In this document: positions 46,566 to 56,217 of the stretch, piece by piece
Numbering within the stretch: the stretch's first letter is position 1
How the letters are laid out: the number at the start of each line of letters is the position of its first letter
NCBI GenBank assembly: GCA_006546595.1
Contig: VIAD01000013.1
Coordinates: 1 to 64,000 of the forward strand
Origin: Moraxellaceae bacterium AER2_44_116
GTDB lineage: Bacteria; Pseudomonadota; Gammaproteobacteria; Pseudomonadales; Moraxellaceae
Direction: 5' to 3'
Length of the DNA stretch: 64,000 nucleotides
Made by a program: the position numbers and the translations under genes
The notes under the pieces: model-generated
Seen by the model: only the letters and a program-made list of their open reading frames with translations
The model's database searches: none
Told to the model about the DNA's origin: nothing

Positions 46566-48890
46566 TTATTTACTTTGGTGAGCACGCAGTAACCTCAACC
46601 CATTAAACACCACCAACAAACTAGCGCCCATATCCGCAAACACTGCCATCCATAACGTCGCTTGACCACTCAACGCCAGTACTAAAAACACCGCTTTGAT
46701 ACCCAATGCCAATGCAATGTTTTGCTTCAAGATACCTGCGGTACGTTGACTCAGCATAATAAAATCGGCAATTTTGCGTGGGTCATCATCCATAATCGCT
46801 ACGTCTGCGGTTTCCAACGCCGTCGCCGTCCCTGCCGCACCCATTGCAAAACCAATGTCGGCACGCGCTAAGGCAGGTGCATCGTTGACACCATCACCTA
46901 CCATGCCTACTGCACCATATCGCGTATTTAACTCTGCTATCGCTGCTTGTTTATCTTCGGGCAACAGATTGCCGCGTGCGTCCTGAATATCCAGTTGTTC
47001 AGCAATGGATCGTGCTGTTGCGGGATTGTCACCTGTGAGCATCACTGGCTCAATCCCTAGAGCCTTGAGTGCAGAAACGGCCTGTAAACTTTCAGGCCGA
47101 ATCGTGTCAGCAACCGCAAATATCGCTATTGGACGGGTGGCTGAACACAAGATGATTGCCGTTTTACCGACATTTTCCAATGCCGCTAATTGAGCCTCTA
47201 ATGCACGAGAGCAAAGCCCTAGCTCTTCGACCAGACGATGATTACCCAAATGCCAAGGCTGGCCATTGATTGTGCCTTTGACCCCACGACCATTAAGCAC
47301 AGCAAAGTCTTCAACTGATTGAGCCTTAACATTAGGTTGACGCTCTTTCCAACCCAAAACCAACGCTTTAGCTACAGGGTGTGTACTGTTTTCATCTAGG
47401 CTTGCGGCAATCAATAATGCATCTTCAATCGCCATATCAGCAACAGTAATCGTGTCAGTGAGTATCGGTTTGCCTTGGGTTAAAGTGCCAGTTTTATCAA
47501 GGGCAACAACTTTTAATAATCGCCCACCCTCAAGATGAACTCCACCTTTGATTAAAATACCGTGTTTAGCCGCAGCCGCCAGACCACTAACAACCGTAAT
47601 CGGCGTTGAGATCACCAAGGCACAAGGACAGGCAATCACCAGTAACACCAATGCTTCATATAGCCATGCACTCCAGGTCCCGCCCATGAGCAATGGCCCA
47701 AAGATAGCCACAGTCGCCGCAAGCACAACAACGGCGGGGGTATAATAATGAGCAAATTGATCGACAAAACGCTGCGTAGGGGCGCGTTGAGATTGGGCAT
47801 TTTGAATGGCGGCAGCAATACGAGCCAACGTACTTTCACTCGCCATTGCCGTCACAATGGCTTCAACTACCCCGTCGGTGACAATACTCCCTGCATACAG
47901 GGCATCGCCTATCTGTTTATCAACGGGTAGGCTTTCGCCAGTAATCGGGGCTTGATTCAGTGCAGCACGGCCAGAGTCAACGCGAGCATCCAATGGGACG
48001 CGTGCGCCCGTGCGGACACGGATACGACTATTCAGAGCCACTTGTGCAACAGGGACTTCCTGCCAACTATCGCCTTGTTGTACCTCCGCAGTATCTGGTG
48101 CTAACGCAGTTAAGGCTTTGATGGCATTACGTGCGCGTTCCAGAGATAAGGCTTCGATAGCTTCGGCGACGGCAAACAAAAAAATCACCATCGCCGCTTC
48201 TGGCCATTTGCCAATGACCACCGCGCCTGCAACCGCCAGCGACATCAAAAAATAAATATTCAATGTTAAATTACTGAGAGCAATCCAGCCTTTTTTCAGA
48301 ATCGGTAAGCCTGTGCTAACGATAGAAACAGCAGCCATCACCATGACTGGCAAACTAGTATCTTGCCCAGTCTGCCACGCCAACACTTCCGCGCCGATAG
48401 CGGTCACGCCACTTACTGCCAGCAAGATTTTCTTTTTGCCATCCAGTGATGGTGCGACTGGTGTTGAAGCAACGCCTGTTAGCAGCAACTTCGGTGCCAT
48501 ATCAATGGCCTGTAACGCCTTGGCAATCATCCCCTCATCATCAAGCTGGTGATACACCGTCAATTCTCTGTCGAGCAAATTGAAATCCAAACGCTTGATG
48601 CCCGACATCACTTCCAGCTTGTTACGAATCAATCGCTCTTCGGTCGGGCAATCCATGTTGTCGATGCGGTAACGTACGGAACGAGCATCTACTGGAACAG
48701 TAGCCGTTTCAGCATTTGTCTCTTTGCCACTTATAGCCTCAGAACTACAACAAGCCTCGGCCTGTGTATGTACGTCGCTGGTTTTAACGATAACAACGGG
48801 GGCAACGGCTGGAGTATGACAATCTGTGGTACTGCAACAGGCCGTTTTTGGCAGTGCAGATTGAGAATTTAATGGGTCATGTTGGCTCAT
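46566..48890 (-). CDS. cadA: CadA/ZntA-type P1B ATPase exporting Cd, Zn or Pb
   Basis: A 774-residue heavy-metal ATPase of the inner membrane. The cysteine- and histidine-rich N-terminus (CCSTTDCHT, CCSSE) is followed by an HMA-like domain with the variant metal site MDCPTEE (about 82-88). Then come the translocation motif CPCALVIS (about 415), phosphorylation site DKTGTLTQ (about 462) and hinge GDGVNDAP. CPC and the C-terminal topology fit the Zn/Cd/Pb group. It is divergent from a MerR-type regulator that should control it. Confidence 0.93.
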   Translation of the reverse strand: MSQHDPLNSQSALPKTACCSTTDCHTPAVAPVVIVKTSDVHTQAEACCSSEAISGKETNAETATVPVDARSVRYRIDNMDCPTEERLIRNKLEVMSGIKRLDFNLLDRELTVYHQLDDEGMIAKALQAIDMAPKLLLTGVASTPVAPSLDGKKKILLAVSGVTAIGAEVLAWQTGQDTSLPVMVMAAVSIVSTGLPILKKGWIALSNLTLNIYFLMSLAVAGAVVIGKWPEAAMVIFLFAVAEAIEALSLERARNAIKALTALAPDTAEVQQGDSWQEVPVAQVALNSRIRVRTGARVPLDARVDSGRAALNQAPITGESLPVDKQIGDALYAGSIVTDGVVEAIVTAMASESTLARIAAAIQNAQSQRAPTQRFVDQFAHYYTPAVVVLAATVAIFGPLLMGGTWSAWLYEALVLLVIACPCALVISTPITVVSGLAAAAKHGILIKGGVHLEGGRLLKVVALDKTGTLTQGKPILTDTITVADMAIEDALLIAASLDENSTHPVAKALVLGWKERQPNVKAQSVEDFAVLNGRGVKGTINGQPWHLGNHRLVEELGLCSRALEAQLAALENVGKTAIILCSATRPIAIFAVADTIRPESLQAVSALKALGIEPVMLTGDNPATARSIAEQLDIQDARGNLLPEDKQAAIAELNTRYGAVGMVGDGVNDAPALARADIGFAMGAAGTATALETADVAIMDDDPRKIADFIMLSQRTAGILKQNIALALGIKAVFLVLALSGQATLWMAVFADMGASLLVVFNGLRLLRAHQSK

Positions 48891-48919
48891 GATGATTACC
48901 TAATGTTGACAATACCCTC

Positions 48920-48950
48920 ATTAAACAGTCTATAGTTACTACAGGGTCAA
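48920..48950 (-). promoter_or_regulatory. MerR-type promoter of cadA
   Basis: The -35 TTGACC (48950-48945) and -10 TTTAAT (48925-48920) are separated by 19 bases, the long gap typical of MerR-family promoters. The gap contains the near-palindrome CTGTAGTAACTATAG. It lies in the divergent region between cadA and cadR. Confidence 0.65.
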
Positions 48951-48970
48951 GCTTTTTCAGGAAATTAATC

Positions 48971-49444
48971 ATGCGTATTGGCGAATTGGCGCAACGTGGC
49001 CATTGTGATGTCGAAACCATCCGTTTTTATGAGCAGGAAAAACTGTTAGATACACCAATGCGTGAGGCTAATGGCTATCGCAGCTATACCGATGCTCATC
49101 TGCTTCAACTCAAATTCATTCGTCATTGCCGCTCATTAGACATGGGTTTGCCCGATGTCCGCAGGTTACGTCAGTTTCAGAGTAATCCTGAGCTGGCGTG
49201 TGATGACATCAATGAACTGATTGATAGTCAGATTACGCGCATTCATCAACAGATAGAGTCGTTACGTTTGCTGGAGCAGCAATTGCATACGCTGCGTGAT
49301 AGTTGCCATCACCATGATAAAATTCGTGACTGCGGTATTTTGAAAAATCTGGAGCAAGCGGCGAAGGGAGAAAACTGTGATTGCCATGCGGAGGTTGGAC
49401 AAAAGAAAGAAGCTGTTATGCACCAGCTTAACACTGGCACATAA
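48971..49444 (+). CDS. cadR: CadR/PbrR-type MerR-family metal regulator
   Basis: A 157-residue regulator with a MerR helix-turn-helix (MRIGELAQRGHCDVETIRFYEQEKLL, GYRSYTDAHL), a long dimerisation helix and metal-binding cysteines (ACDDIN, and the C-terminal CHHHDKIRDCG and CDCHAE). This pattern fits Cd/Pb/Zn sensors. It should distort the 19-bp-spaced promoter of cadA on metal binding. GGAAATTAATC precedes the ATG, so the ribosome site is weak. Confidence 0.9.
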   Translation: MRIGELAQRGHCDVETIRFYEQEKLLDTPMREANGYRSYTDAHLLQLKFIRHCRSLDMGLPDVRRLRQFQSNPELACDDINELIDSQITRIHQQIESLRLLEQQLHTLRDSCHHHDKIRDCGILKNLEQAAKGENCDCHAEVGQKKEAVMHQLNTGT

Positions 49445-49460
49445 CAGCAAATCAACTGTA

Positions 49461-50726
49461 TTAGTCGATAGTCCCATTCAACCAGTCTGACCAAAGTAAT
49501 TTGGCATTTAGCAGTAAACGGTAATACGAACGTAAAGCCGCAACTTTGGCACTGGAGGCATCCTCAGCCGCCATTAACGCTTGTCGTCGCGCCAACAACA
49601 GTAGTTGCACATCACCTTCACCCAGTTGATACGCTTTTTGCGTCAATTTAGCGTTATCAAACAAGGTGGTTGCCGCTTGTTGCGCCAGTTGCCAGCGTTC
49701 AAAGTAGCCTGTAGCCGCCGTATAACTGGCTTGGATAGCCGCCCGTTGTTCCCGTTCAGTCAAGGTCAAGTTTTGGCGGGCGACGCTTACTTGAGCTTGC
49801 TGCCGCTCCACTTCCAGTGATCGACGTTTACTGGCGATGGGAATACTGGCCGTTACACCAATCAACTTTTCACTGCCATAGGCTTCCCTGCCTGTAAACA
49901 CGCCAAAAGTCGGATCAGGCCGTTGTTCCGCTTTGGCGCGCTGCGCTAGGGCTTCGGCACTGGCGACTTGGGCTTGCGCTAACGTCAGTTGATCGTTCAC
50001 CGCGAGCATCCGCGTTTGCCACCACGATAAATCTTGTGGCACGGCAATTGGCTCTGGCAGTGCCGTCGTTTTAGCTTCTTCCGTGGCTTGATAACGAGCG
50101 GCTAAAAACGTCCATGCCGTGACTTCGGCATTCTTGGCTTCATTGACCTGTCGCTGAATAGCAATTAATTCCGCACTCGCCAGACGTTGTTCCAGCACGG
50201 CGGCATCACCACTTTTGACTCGTTTGCCGACGACAGCGACATTATCTTCAATACTGCTTTGTTGACTCAGCAGTAACGTTTTACGCGCATCGGCAGCCAG
50301 CCAGTCAAACCACGCATTAAGCAATGCTTCTGCCGCTTCACGGCGAGCTTGTTTATATTCTGCGGGAGCCATCAAACGAATGGCCTTGGCACTGGCTTCA
50401 TCCGCTTTAACTTTGTTTGGTAGGCGAAAAGTCCGTTCCAGCCCGACATTCCACTCATTGGAGTTTGAGCCAGTACCATTACTTGATGAATAATCACGAC
50501 GTTGATAAGTGCCATTCGCAACCCAGTCGTAAGGTGAGAGTGCCTGTTGACTCGCCTCAATGTTAGCGGCGGCCAAAGCATTGTCGGCACTGACCAAGGC
50601 GGGGTCACTGGTCAGCCAGCGTAGTGCTGTTGACTCTGGCAACACCAGTGGAATAGCGACATCCGCCGCAGAGGTCAAACCCATGCTTAACAACAGCGGT
50701 AAAAGCGAAAAGTAACGTAGTGTCAT
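49461..50726 (-). CDS. czcC: CzcC-like outer-membrane efflux protein (TolC family)
   Basis: A protein of about 421 residues with a signal peptide (ends GLTSA) and the OEP pattern of two long coiled-coil repeats rich in Ala, Gln and Glu. It forms the outer-membrane duct for the RND pump encoded upstream. The ATG at 50726 has AGAGGAG eight bases before it; an upstream in-frame start is less likely. Last gene of the operon czcI-B-A-DUF3240-C. Gene order with C at the end differs from the classical czcCBA. Confidence 0.85.
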   Translation of the reverse strand: MTLRYFSLLPLLLSMGLTSAADVAIPLVLPESTALRWLTSDPALVSADNALAAANIEASQQALSPYDWVANGTYQRRDYSSSNGTGSNSNEWNVGLERTFRLPNKVKADEASAKAIRLMAPAEYKQARREAAEALLNAWFDWLAADARKTLLLSQQSSIEDNVAVVGKRVKSGDAAVLEQRLASAELIAIQRQVNEAKNAEVTAWTFLAARYQATEEAKTTALPEPIAVPQDLSWWQTRMLAVNDQLTLAQAQVASAEALAQRAKAEQRPDPTFGVFTGREAYGSEKLIGVTASIPIASKRRSLEVERQQAQVSVARQNLTLTEREQRAAIQASYTAATGYFERWQLAQQAATTLFDNAKLTQKAYQLGEGDVQLLLLARRQALMAAEDASSAKVAALRSYYRLLLNAKLLWSDWLNGTID

Positions 50727-51025
50727 TATAATGCTCCTCTGGACATGACATGAGTCATCCAAAACAACACGCCAGAGTTCGCAAACATGACGCGCAACTC
50801 TGCTAGTAATGACTCGGCATCTTCGTCGCTTAATAACGCCTGTATCAGTACTGCGTCACCCCGTCCCAATACCTGTTCGCCTTGGTCAAGATCACCAATA
50901 TGACCGCCATGACTGGCGGCAGCTTGGCTAACAAAAATCGAGATTTTTGGGTGCATCAATAATTGGTCTAACAGTTTCTCTTCCAGTTCGGGAGAGCCTA
51001 ATAAATTCAGGCAAACATCAGTCAT
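50726..51025 (-). CDS. DUF3240-family protein of the metal-efflux operon
   Basis: A 99-residue protein with the small DUF3240 layout (CLNLLGSPELEEKLLDQLL at the start, a histidine stretch SHGGHIGD, and GEQVLGRG). Members are found in czc-like operons and are thought to have a ferredoxin-like fold similar to PII proteins. It starts at ATG 51025 with AAGGAGG upstream, overlapping the czcA stop by eight bases. Probably an accessory metal sensor or modulator; function not established. Confidence 0.7.
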   Translation of the reverse strand: MTDVCLNLLGSPELEEKLLDQLLMHPKISIFVSQAAASHGGHIGDLDQGEQVLGRGDAVLIQALLSDEDAESLLAELRVMFANSGVLFWMTHVMSRGAL

Positions 51026-54000
51026 GGCGCGCCTCCTTGAAAGCGTAGCGGGCGTAGAGCATCGGTAAAATAATGAGGGTTAACGCAGTCGCCGTAATCA
51101 AACCACCAATCACGACTATCGCCAGTGGCCGCTGAATTTCTGAGCCTGGGCCTGTGGCAAATAACAGCGGCAACAAACCAAAAGCGGTAATGGCTGCCGT
51201 CATCAACACGGGTCGTAACCGTCTTTTTGCTCCTTCGCGCACCACCTGATCAATGCTTAAACCTTCGGCATGGAGTTGGTTAAAATAACTCACCATCACC
51301 ACACCATTGAGAACAGCAATACCAAGCAAGGCGATAAAACCCACGGAGGCAGGAACCGACATATATTCTCCCGTCAGCCATAAGCCGAGAATGCCGCCGA
51401 CCAGCGCAAACGGAATATTACTGAGTACCAATAAGGCTTGGCGTAGAGAACGAAAGCTGGAAAACAACAGAATGAAAATCAGTAACAAGGCGATAGGTGT
51501 GACGATACCTAAACGTGCTGCCGCCCGTTGCTGGTTCTCGAATTGACCACCAAAGCTGAGTCTATAACCGTCGGGCAACTTCACTTTAGCGGCAATAGTG
51601 CGTTTGGACTCTTCGACAAAACCCACCAAATCTCGACCAGTGACATTGGCGACGACGACACTGTAGCGACTTCCTAATTCACGGTCTATTTTGACAGGGC
51701 CAGCCACGCGCTCCAGTCGAGCAATGGTGTTTAGGGGGATGGATTCGCCCGCAGGATTGGTAATACGCAGATTGGCAAAATCGCCTGGTGACATCCGTAC
51801 GCCTTCCGAACCACGAATCTGGATGGGCACACGGCGAACCCCTTCAAGTACCGTCCCTGCTTCTACACCCTGAATTTGCAGACGCAGTGCTTCTTGCACT
51901 TCTTCGACTGATAAACCAAAGCGACCCGCTGCAAGTCGGTCAACAACAACACTCAAATATTGGACACCATCGTTAACGACGGTATAAACATCCTGATTAT
52001 CTGAAACAGTTTTCAGTGTTGCTTCGATCTCACCCGCCAAACGATTTAGTGTTGCCAGATCAGGGCCGAAAACCTTCACCGCAACATCACCACGCACACC
52101 CATAATCATCTCGGAAACGCGCATTTCGATGGGCATGGTGAAGCTATAGGCCGTGCCTGGCAGTTGATCCAGCACTTTACGCAACTCATCCAGCAGTTCG
52201 TCTTTACTGTCCATACGCCACTCAGAACGTGGTTTCAGAATCAGAAAAGTATCTGTTTGGTTCAACCCCATCGGGTCAAGGCCAATATCATCAGATCCAG
52301 CCCGTGCAACGACACCGATAACTTCAGGTACGGCTTTCATCACCGCTTGTTGAATTTTTAGATCCAATGCCGCCGTTTCTTCCAAACTAACGGAGGGTAA
52401 CTTTTCAATACCCATGACAATATCGCCTTCATCCATCGCTGGGATAAAGGTTTTACCGACTTGTAAGTACAATACGCCTGCCAATACCAGCAATAGACCT
52501 GCACCCGCCATCACCACTTTTTGATGTTGAAAGGCTTTGTTTAGTAAAGGCTCATATAGACGCAACAACTGGCGTGGCAACCACGGTTCTTCATGGGCAA
52601 CGGATTTCAACAACAAGGAAGCCAATACGGGAATAACCGTCAATGACAGCACTAAAGAACTGGCCAGTGCAAAGACAATGGTCATGGCAACAGGGACAAA
52701 AAACTTGCCTTCCATGCCTTGTAGCGTCAATAACGGCAAAAAGACGATAATGATGATGAGCATACCCGTGACCACAGGAGCCGCTACTTCACGCACGGCT
52801 CTATAGACAATATGCAGACGAGGTAATTTCCCCTTTGATGGGTCATGTGCCAAATGCTGAACGACGTTTTCCACCACCACCACGGCCGCATCCACGAGCA
52901 TACCAATGGCAATCGCTAAACCGCCCAGACTCATTAAATTAGCCGACATGCCAACTTGGTGCATCAAAATAAACGTCGCCAAGGCCGACAAGGGTAACAC
53001 CACGGCGACCGTAATAGCCGCACGGACATTACCCAAAAATACGCCCAATAAAATCAGCACCAGCACAATCGCTTCACCCAGAGATTGAGTGACCGCACCC
53101 ACAGCTTTATCCACCAAAGAAGCACGATTGTAAAAAACGCTGAGTTTGGTGCCTTTGGGCAAACTTGGCATCAGCTCGGTGATTTTATGCTCGACTCCTG
53201 CCACGACTTGACGGGCATTCGCACCTGCCAACCCCAGCACTAAACCTTCAACGGCTTCACCTTTACCACTTTCAGTGACCACACCATTACGGGTCATTTC
53301 GCCAATGCGTACTTCGGCGACATCACTGATACGCACGGGAGTAATACCATCCACTTTGATGACAATCGCTCGTAAATCATCGAGGCTGGTGATATTGCCT
53401 TCGCTACGCACCAATAACACTTCGCCGCCTTCACGCAGTCGCCCTGCGCCATCATTACGGTTATTGGCTTCAATTTTCGCTTTCAGCACATCAATGGTGA
53501 TACCTGCGGCGGCCATGCGTACAGGGTCTGGCACGACTTCATAACTGCGTGATACACCGCCCAAGACGTTGACATCAGCTACGCCAGATACGGTGCGTAA
53601 TGCAGGTCTAATCACCCAATCGAGTAAGGACTTACGCTCCATCAGGCTCATATTGGGATTATCGACGGTGAACTGAAACATCTCGCCCAGTGGCGTGGTG
53701 ATGGGAGCCATACCGCCTTCTAAGGTTGAAGGCAGGTCGGACATCACCCCTGACAGACGTTCCGCGACTTGCTGGCGCGCCCAATAAATATCGGTGCCAT
53801 CATTGAAGGTCAGGGTAATATCGACAATGCCGTATTTAACGGTCGTCCGCAGCATCTCTTGTTTAGGAATACCGAGCATTTCCGTTTCAATCGGCACAGC
53901 CACACGGTTTTCCACCTCTTCAGGGGTCATACCTGGTGCTTTGAGAATGATTTTTACTTGGGTACTGGCGACATCAGGAAAAGCATCAATGGGAATTTGT

Positions 54001-54095
54001 TGAAAGGCATACCAACCCATGCCCGACAGCAAGGCGGCTAGTATGAGAATGAACACCCGTTGCGCGAGCGCAAATTGAATAAGTCTGGTAATCAT
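51018..54095 (-). CDS. czcA: CzcA-family heavy-metal RND efflux pump
   Basis: A 1025-residue proton-driven RND transporter with the usual 12 membrane segments and two large periplasmic loops (GDVAVKVFGPDLATLNRLAGEIE). Its TM4 motif is LAIAIGMLVDAAVVVVEN. The classical Zn/Co/Cd pumps have DFGxIVDGAV here, while CusA-type pumps have AIGAMVDAAI. So the usual DFG aspartate is missing and the motif is nearer to the CusA or other HME groups. The substrate is therefore uncertain despite the Cd-type neighbours. It lies between the adaptor czcB and DUF3240. Confidence 0.88.
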   Translation of the reverse strand: MITRLIQFALAQRVFILILAALLSGMGWYAFQQIPIDAFPDVASTQVKIILKAPGMTPEEVENRVAVPIETEMLGIPKQEMLRTTVKYGIVDITLTFNDGTDIYWARQQVAERLSGVMSDLPSTLEGGMAPITTPLGEMFQFTVDNPNMSLMERKSLLDWVIRPALRTVSGVADVNVLGGVSRSYEVVPDPVRMAAAGITIDVLKAKIEANNRNDGAGRLREGGEVLLVRSEGNITSLDDLRAIVIKVDGITPVRISDVAEVRIGEMTRNGVVTESGKGEAVEGLVLGLAGANARQVVAGVEHKITELMPSLPKGTKLSVFYNRASLVDKAVGAVTQSLGEAIVLVLILLGVFLGNVRAAITVAVVLPLSALATFILMHQVGMSANLMSLGGLAIAIGMLVDAAVVVVENVVQHLAHDPSKGKLPRLHIVYRAVREVAAPVVTGMLIIIIVFLPLLTLQGMEGKFFVPVAMTIVFALASSLVLSLTVIPVLASLLLKSVAHEEPWLPRQLLRLYEPLLNKAFQHQKVVMAGAGLLLVLAGVLYLQVGKTFIPAMDEGDIVMGIEKLPSVSLEETAALDLKIQQAVMKAVPEVIGVVARAGSDDIGLDPMGLNQTDTFLILKPRSEWRMDSKDELLDELRKVLDQLPGTAYSFTMPIEMRVSEMIMGVRGDVAVKVFGPDLATLNRLAGEIEATLKTVSDNQDVYTVVNDGVQYLSVVVDRLAAGRFGLSVEEVQEALRLQIQGVEAGTVLEGVRRVPIQIRGSEGVRMSPGDFANLRITNPAGESIPLNTIARLERVAGPVKIDRELGSRYSVVVANVTGRDLVGFVEESKRTIAAKVKLPDGYRLSFGGQFENQQRAAARLGIVTPIALLLIFILLFSSFRSLRQALLVLSNIPFALVGGILGLWLTGEYMSVPASVGFIALLGIAVLNGVVMVSYFNQLHAEGLSIDQVVREGAKRRLRPVLMTAAITAFGLLPLLFATGPGSEIQRPLAIVVIGGLITATALTLIILPMLYARYAFKEARHD

Positions 54096-54098
54096 GGC

Positions 54099-55211
54099 TT
54101 ATTCTTCCTCCGCCCCACCGACACCTTGCCACGCCGCTTTCAGGGCAATGACACTGGTGGCTGCAATACGATCACCCGCTTTCAGTGTACCGCTAACCTT
54201 GGCGCGTTGACCTGCGCTGGCGACGACCTGAATCGGGATAGCGTTAAAATTGCCTTTATCACGCACAAAAACCACCACTTGCTGACCTTGACGGGCGATA
54301 GCGGCAATCGGAATATCCCACGCCGAGCCTGTAGGTACGGGCAGCTCCACTTGCACAAAATCACCCAAACGCAGTGCTGTTGCTCCACTGGTGACTTTGG
54401 CGCGTACATGAGCTGTTTGACCATTACCCGTTAATGGACTCACGCTCAACACCGTGCCTTCGGCACCACCTGCGATATGCAACTTATGCCCTGCTGTCCA
54501 CCGCGACGCTTCGCCGCTAGGGATTTGCACATCCAGCCATAAGGTGTCGAGTTTGGCGAGCTGCAACAACGGATCGGCAGCGACCACACGTTGCCCTAAT
54601 TTGGCGTTCAGGCCAGTAACCGTTGCCGATGTCTTAGCAGTAACCGTCAGTTCATTACTAACGACACCCTTCTCCGTCATACGGCGCAACTCTGCCTTGC
54701 TCACGCCCGACAGTGTCAACATGGCTTGTGCTTGATTAAGCACGGCTTCGGCATCACGTTGCGCTGATTCGGCTTCATCGACACGCCGTTGCGGAATAAT
54801 GCCTTCGTTAAATAATGCCCGTTCACGGGTAGCCGTTGCTTTGACCAGCCGCAGCCGATTAGCCGCTTGCACCAAGGCCAGTTGCTGTTCGCCCAATTGC
54901 GGACTACTTAACACCACTAAGGGCGCACCCACCGCAACACGCTGGTTTTCTTGCACGAAAATCTGACTGACTAAACCCGCTACAGGTGCGCTGACGACCT
55001 GCTCCTGTTGTGGCGGCAGAATAACTTGAGCAGGAAAACGTGTGCCTACGGTATCGGGCTGGCGTTTTAATTCCACCAGCTCAATGCCCAAAGCACGCAT
55101 CTGGTCATCAGAAATGGCGAAGATGTTGGATGCTTCTTTGGCAAATAGATAAGGGGAGGCACTGAGTAGCATAACGGCTACAGCACCTAGAGAAGGGCGA
55201 AAAAAAGACAT
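54099..55211 (-). CDS. czcB: CzcB-like periplasmic adaptor
   Basis: A membrane fusion protein of about 370 residues. It has a signal peptide (ends YLFA), a lipoyl-like half (VSAPVAGLVSQIFVQENQRV), a coiled-coil hairpin (about 115-170) and the C-terminal barrel (FVQVELPVPTG). It connects the RND pump to CzcC. The ATG at 55211 has GAGGAC six bases upstream. The stop lies three bases before the czcA start. Confidence 0.88.
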   Translation of the reverse strand: MSFFRPSLGAVAVMLLSASPYLFAKEASNIFAISDDQMRALGIELVELKRQPDTVGTRFPAQVILPPQQEQVVSAPVAGLVSQIFVQENQRVAVGAPLVVLSSPQLGEQQLALVQAANRLRLVKATATRERALFNEGIIPQRRVDEAESAQRDAEAVLNQAQAMLTLSGVSKAELRRMTEKGVVSNELTVTAKTSATVTGLNAKLGQRVVAADPLLQLAKLDTLWLDVQIPSGEASRWTAGHKLHIAGGAEGTVLSVSPLTGNGQTAHVRAKVTSGATALRLGDFVQVELPVPTGSAWDIPIAAIARQGQQVVVFVRDKGNFNAIPIQVVASAGQRAKVSGTLKAGDRIAATSVIALKAAWQGVGGAEEE

Positions 55212-55313
55212 GACAGTCCTCAAAAGAAAACGTAAAAACCAATGAAATAAGAGCGGAAAATCGCTAAGAAATAAACGTGAGGAAGCACCGCGCGGAAGGC
55301 GGAGCTGAGGCTG

Positions 55314-55778
55314 TCAAATGCGTAGGCGGGTCAATTGAACAATCGCTAGAGAGGAGTTTCGGCTCAACGGTGGTGGTTGCTGAGCCAGTAATAAGGTTTT
55401 TGCAGTAGTCGTATAAGTAACAACAGGCGGAGGCAGATAAGCCCACAGAGTATCGGCGACCTGAACCTTGTTCAGTGGCGGCTTGGCGGCTAACCACGTC
55501 TGGTCATGGTCAACACACACCAGCTTGACGACATGATCGCTATGCTCATGTTCATTACTCGCTTGACGATTATCTTGCGCTTGCGGTTCGTGCTGATCCC
55601 GATGGCCTTTGTGATGGACAATCAGCGAGTCGTTGGCAGCATCCATGACGATGATTTGCGGATGAGGGTCTTGCTGAATGAGTTGATTAACAAGCAGCGC
55701 ATTGCCCAGACAGGTCGATGTCCACAGATAACTGAGCAGGCATAATAGCTGCACAACAAGTCGGGACACGGGAACCAT
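55314..55778 (-). CDS. CzcI-like histidine-rich periplasmic protein
   Basis: A 154-residue protein with an N-terminal hydrophobic signal (VVQLLCLLSYLWTSTCLG) and many histidines (VHHKGHRDQHEP, NEHEHSDH). It precedes czcB, where czcI-type genes are found. A metal-buffering or regulatory role is inferred. I see no firm family motif. Confidence 0.5.
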   Translation of the reverse strand: MVPVSRLVVQLLCLLSYLWTSTCLGNALLVNQLIQQDPHPQIIVMDAANDSLIVHHKGHRDQHEPQAQDNRQASNEHEHSDHVVKLVCVDHDQTWLAAKPPLNKVQVADTLWAYLPPPVVTYTTTAKTLLLAQQPPPLSRNSSLAIVQLTRLRI

Positions 55779-55900
55779 AAGCGAATAATACCTGTACGGG
55801 GGTTAAGCTCAATTTAGTCGTTGCGGATTATGCCGTAATCTACAAGGCATTCGTAAGTAATAACTTGTTAACAGCCTTAAATATCAGGCTGATAGACCGC

Positions 55901-55936
55901 TTGCATTATCCTACCCTAGGGGATAGGATAATGCAA
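55901..55936 (+). promoter_or_regulatory. RcnR/CsoR-type operator overlapping the rcnR start
   Basis: Perfect 13-bp inverted repeat TTGCATTATCCTA...TAGGATAATGCAA around a central CCCTAGGGGA. The G/C-rich centre flanked by AT-rich half-sites is typical of RcnR/CsoR-family operators. The right arm ends on the A of the rcnR ATG. Confidence 0.75.
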
Positions 55937-56205
55937 TGACTACACATACATCCCACCCTGACATCATCAAGCGTCTCAAGCGCGCTCACGGTCACCTCAA
56001 TAGCGTCATTACCATGCTAGAGGAAGATCGCCCCTGCTTGGACATCACCCAACAACTGCAAGCCGTTGAAAGCGCGTTAAGCAATGCCAAAAAATTGCTT
56101 ATCCATGACCATATTGACCACTGCCTTGAACATGCTCTCGATGACGACTCTCGAACTAGCGATGACATTGTCAAAGAATTCAAAGCCATTACTAAATACC
56201 TTTAA
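55936..56205 (+). CDS. rcnR: RcnR/DmeR-like metal-sensing repressor (CsoR family)
   Basis: An 89-residue all-helical repressor with DUF156 pattern HPDIIKRLKRAHGHLNSVITMLEEDRPCLDITQQLQAVESAL. Metal ligands of the Ni/Co sensor type are present: His near the N-terminus, Cys-35 and histidines in LIHDHIDHCLEHAL. It should repress itself and rcnA until Ni or Co binds. The start codon overlaps the operator, so the transcript may be leaderless or very short-led. Confidence 0.9.
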   Translation: MTTHTSHPDIIKRLKRAHGHLNSVITMLEEDRPCLDITQQLQAVESALSNAKKLLIHDHIDHCLEHALDDDSRTSDDIVKEFKAITKYL

Positions 56206-56217
56206 AGAGCTATCACC

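Noticed and set aside
48971..49444. MerR-family gene as a mercury regulator
   Set aside because: No merTPA genes are nearby, and the cysteine pattern and divergent CadA-type ATPase point to Cd/Pb/Zn sensing.
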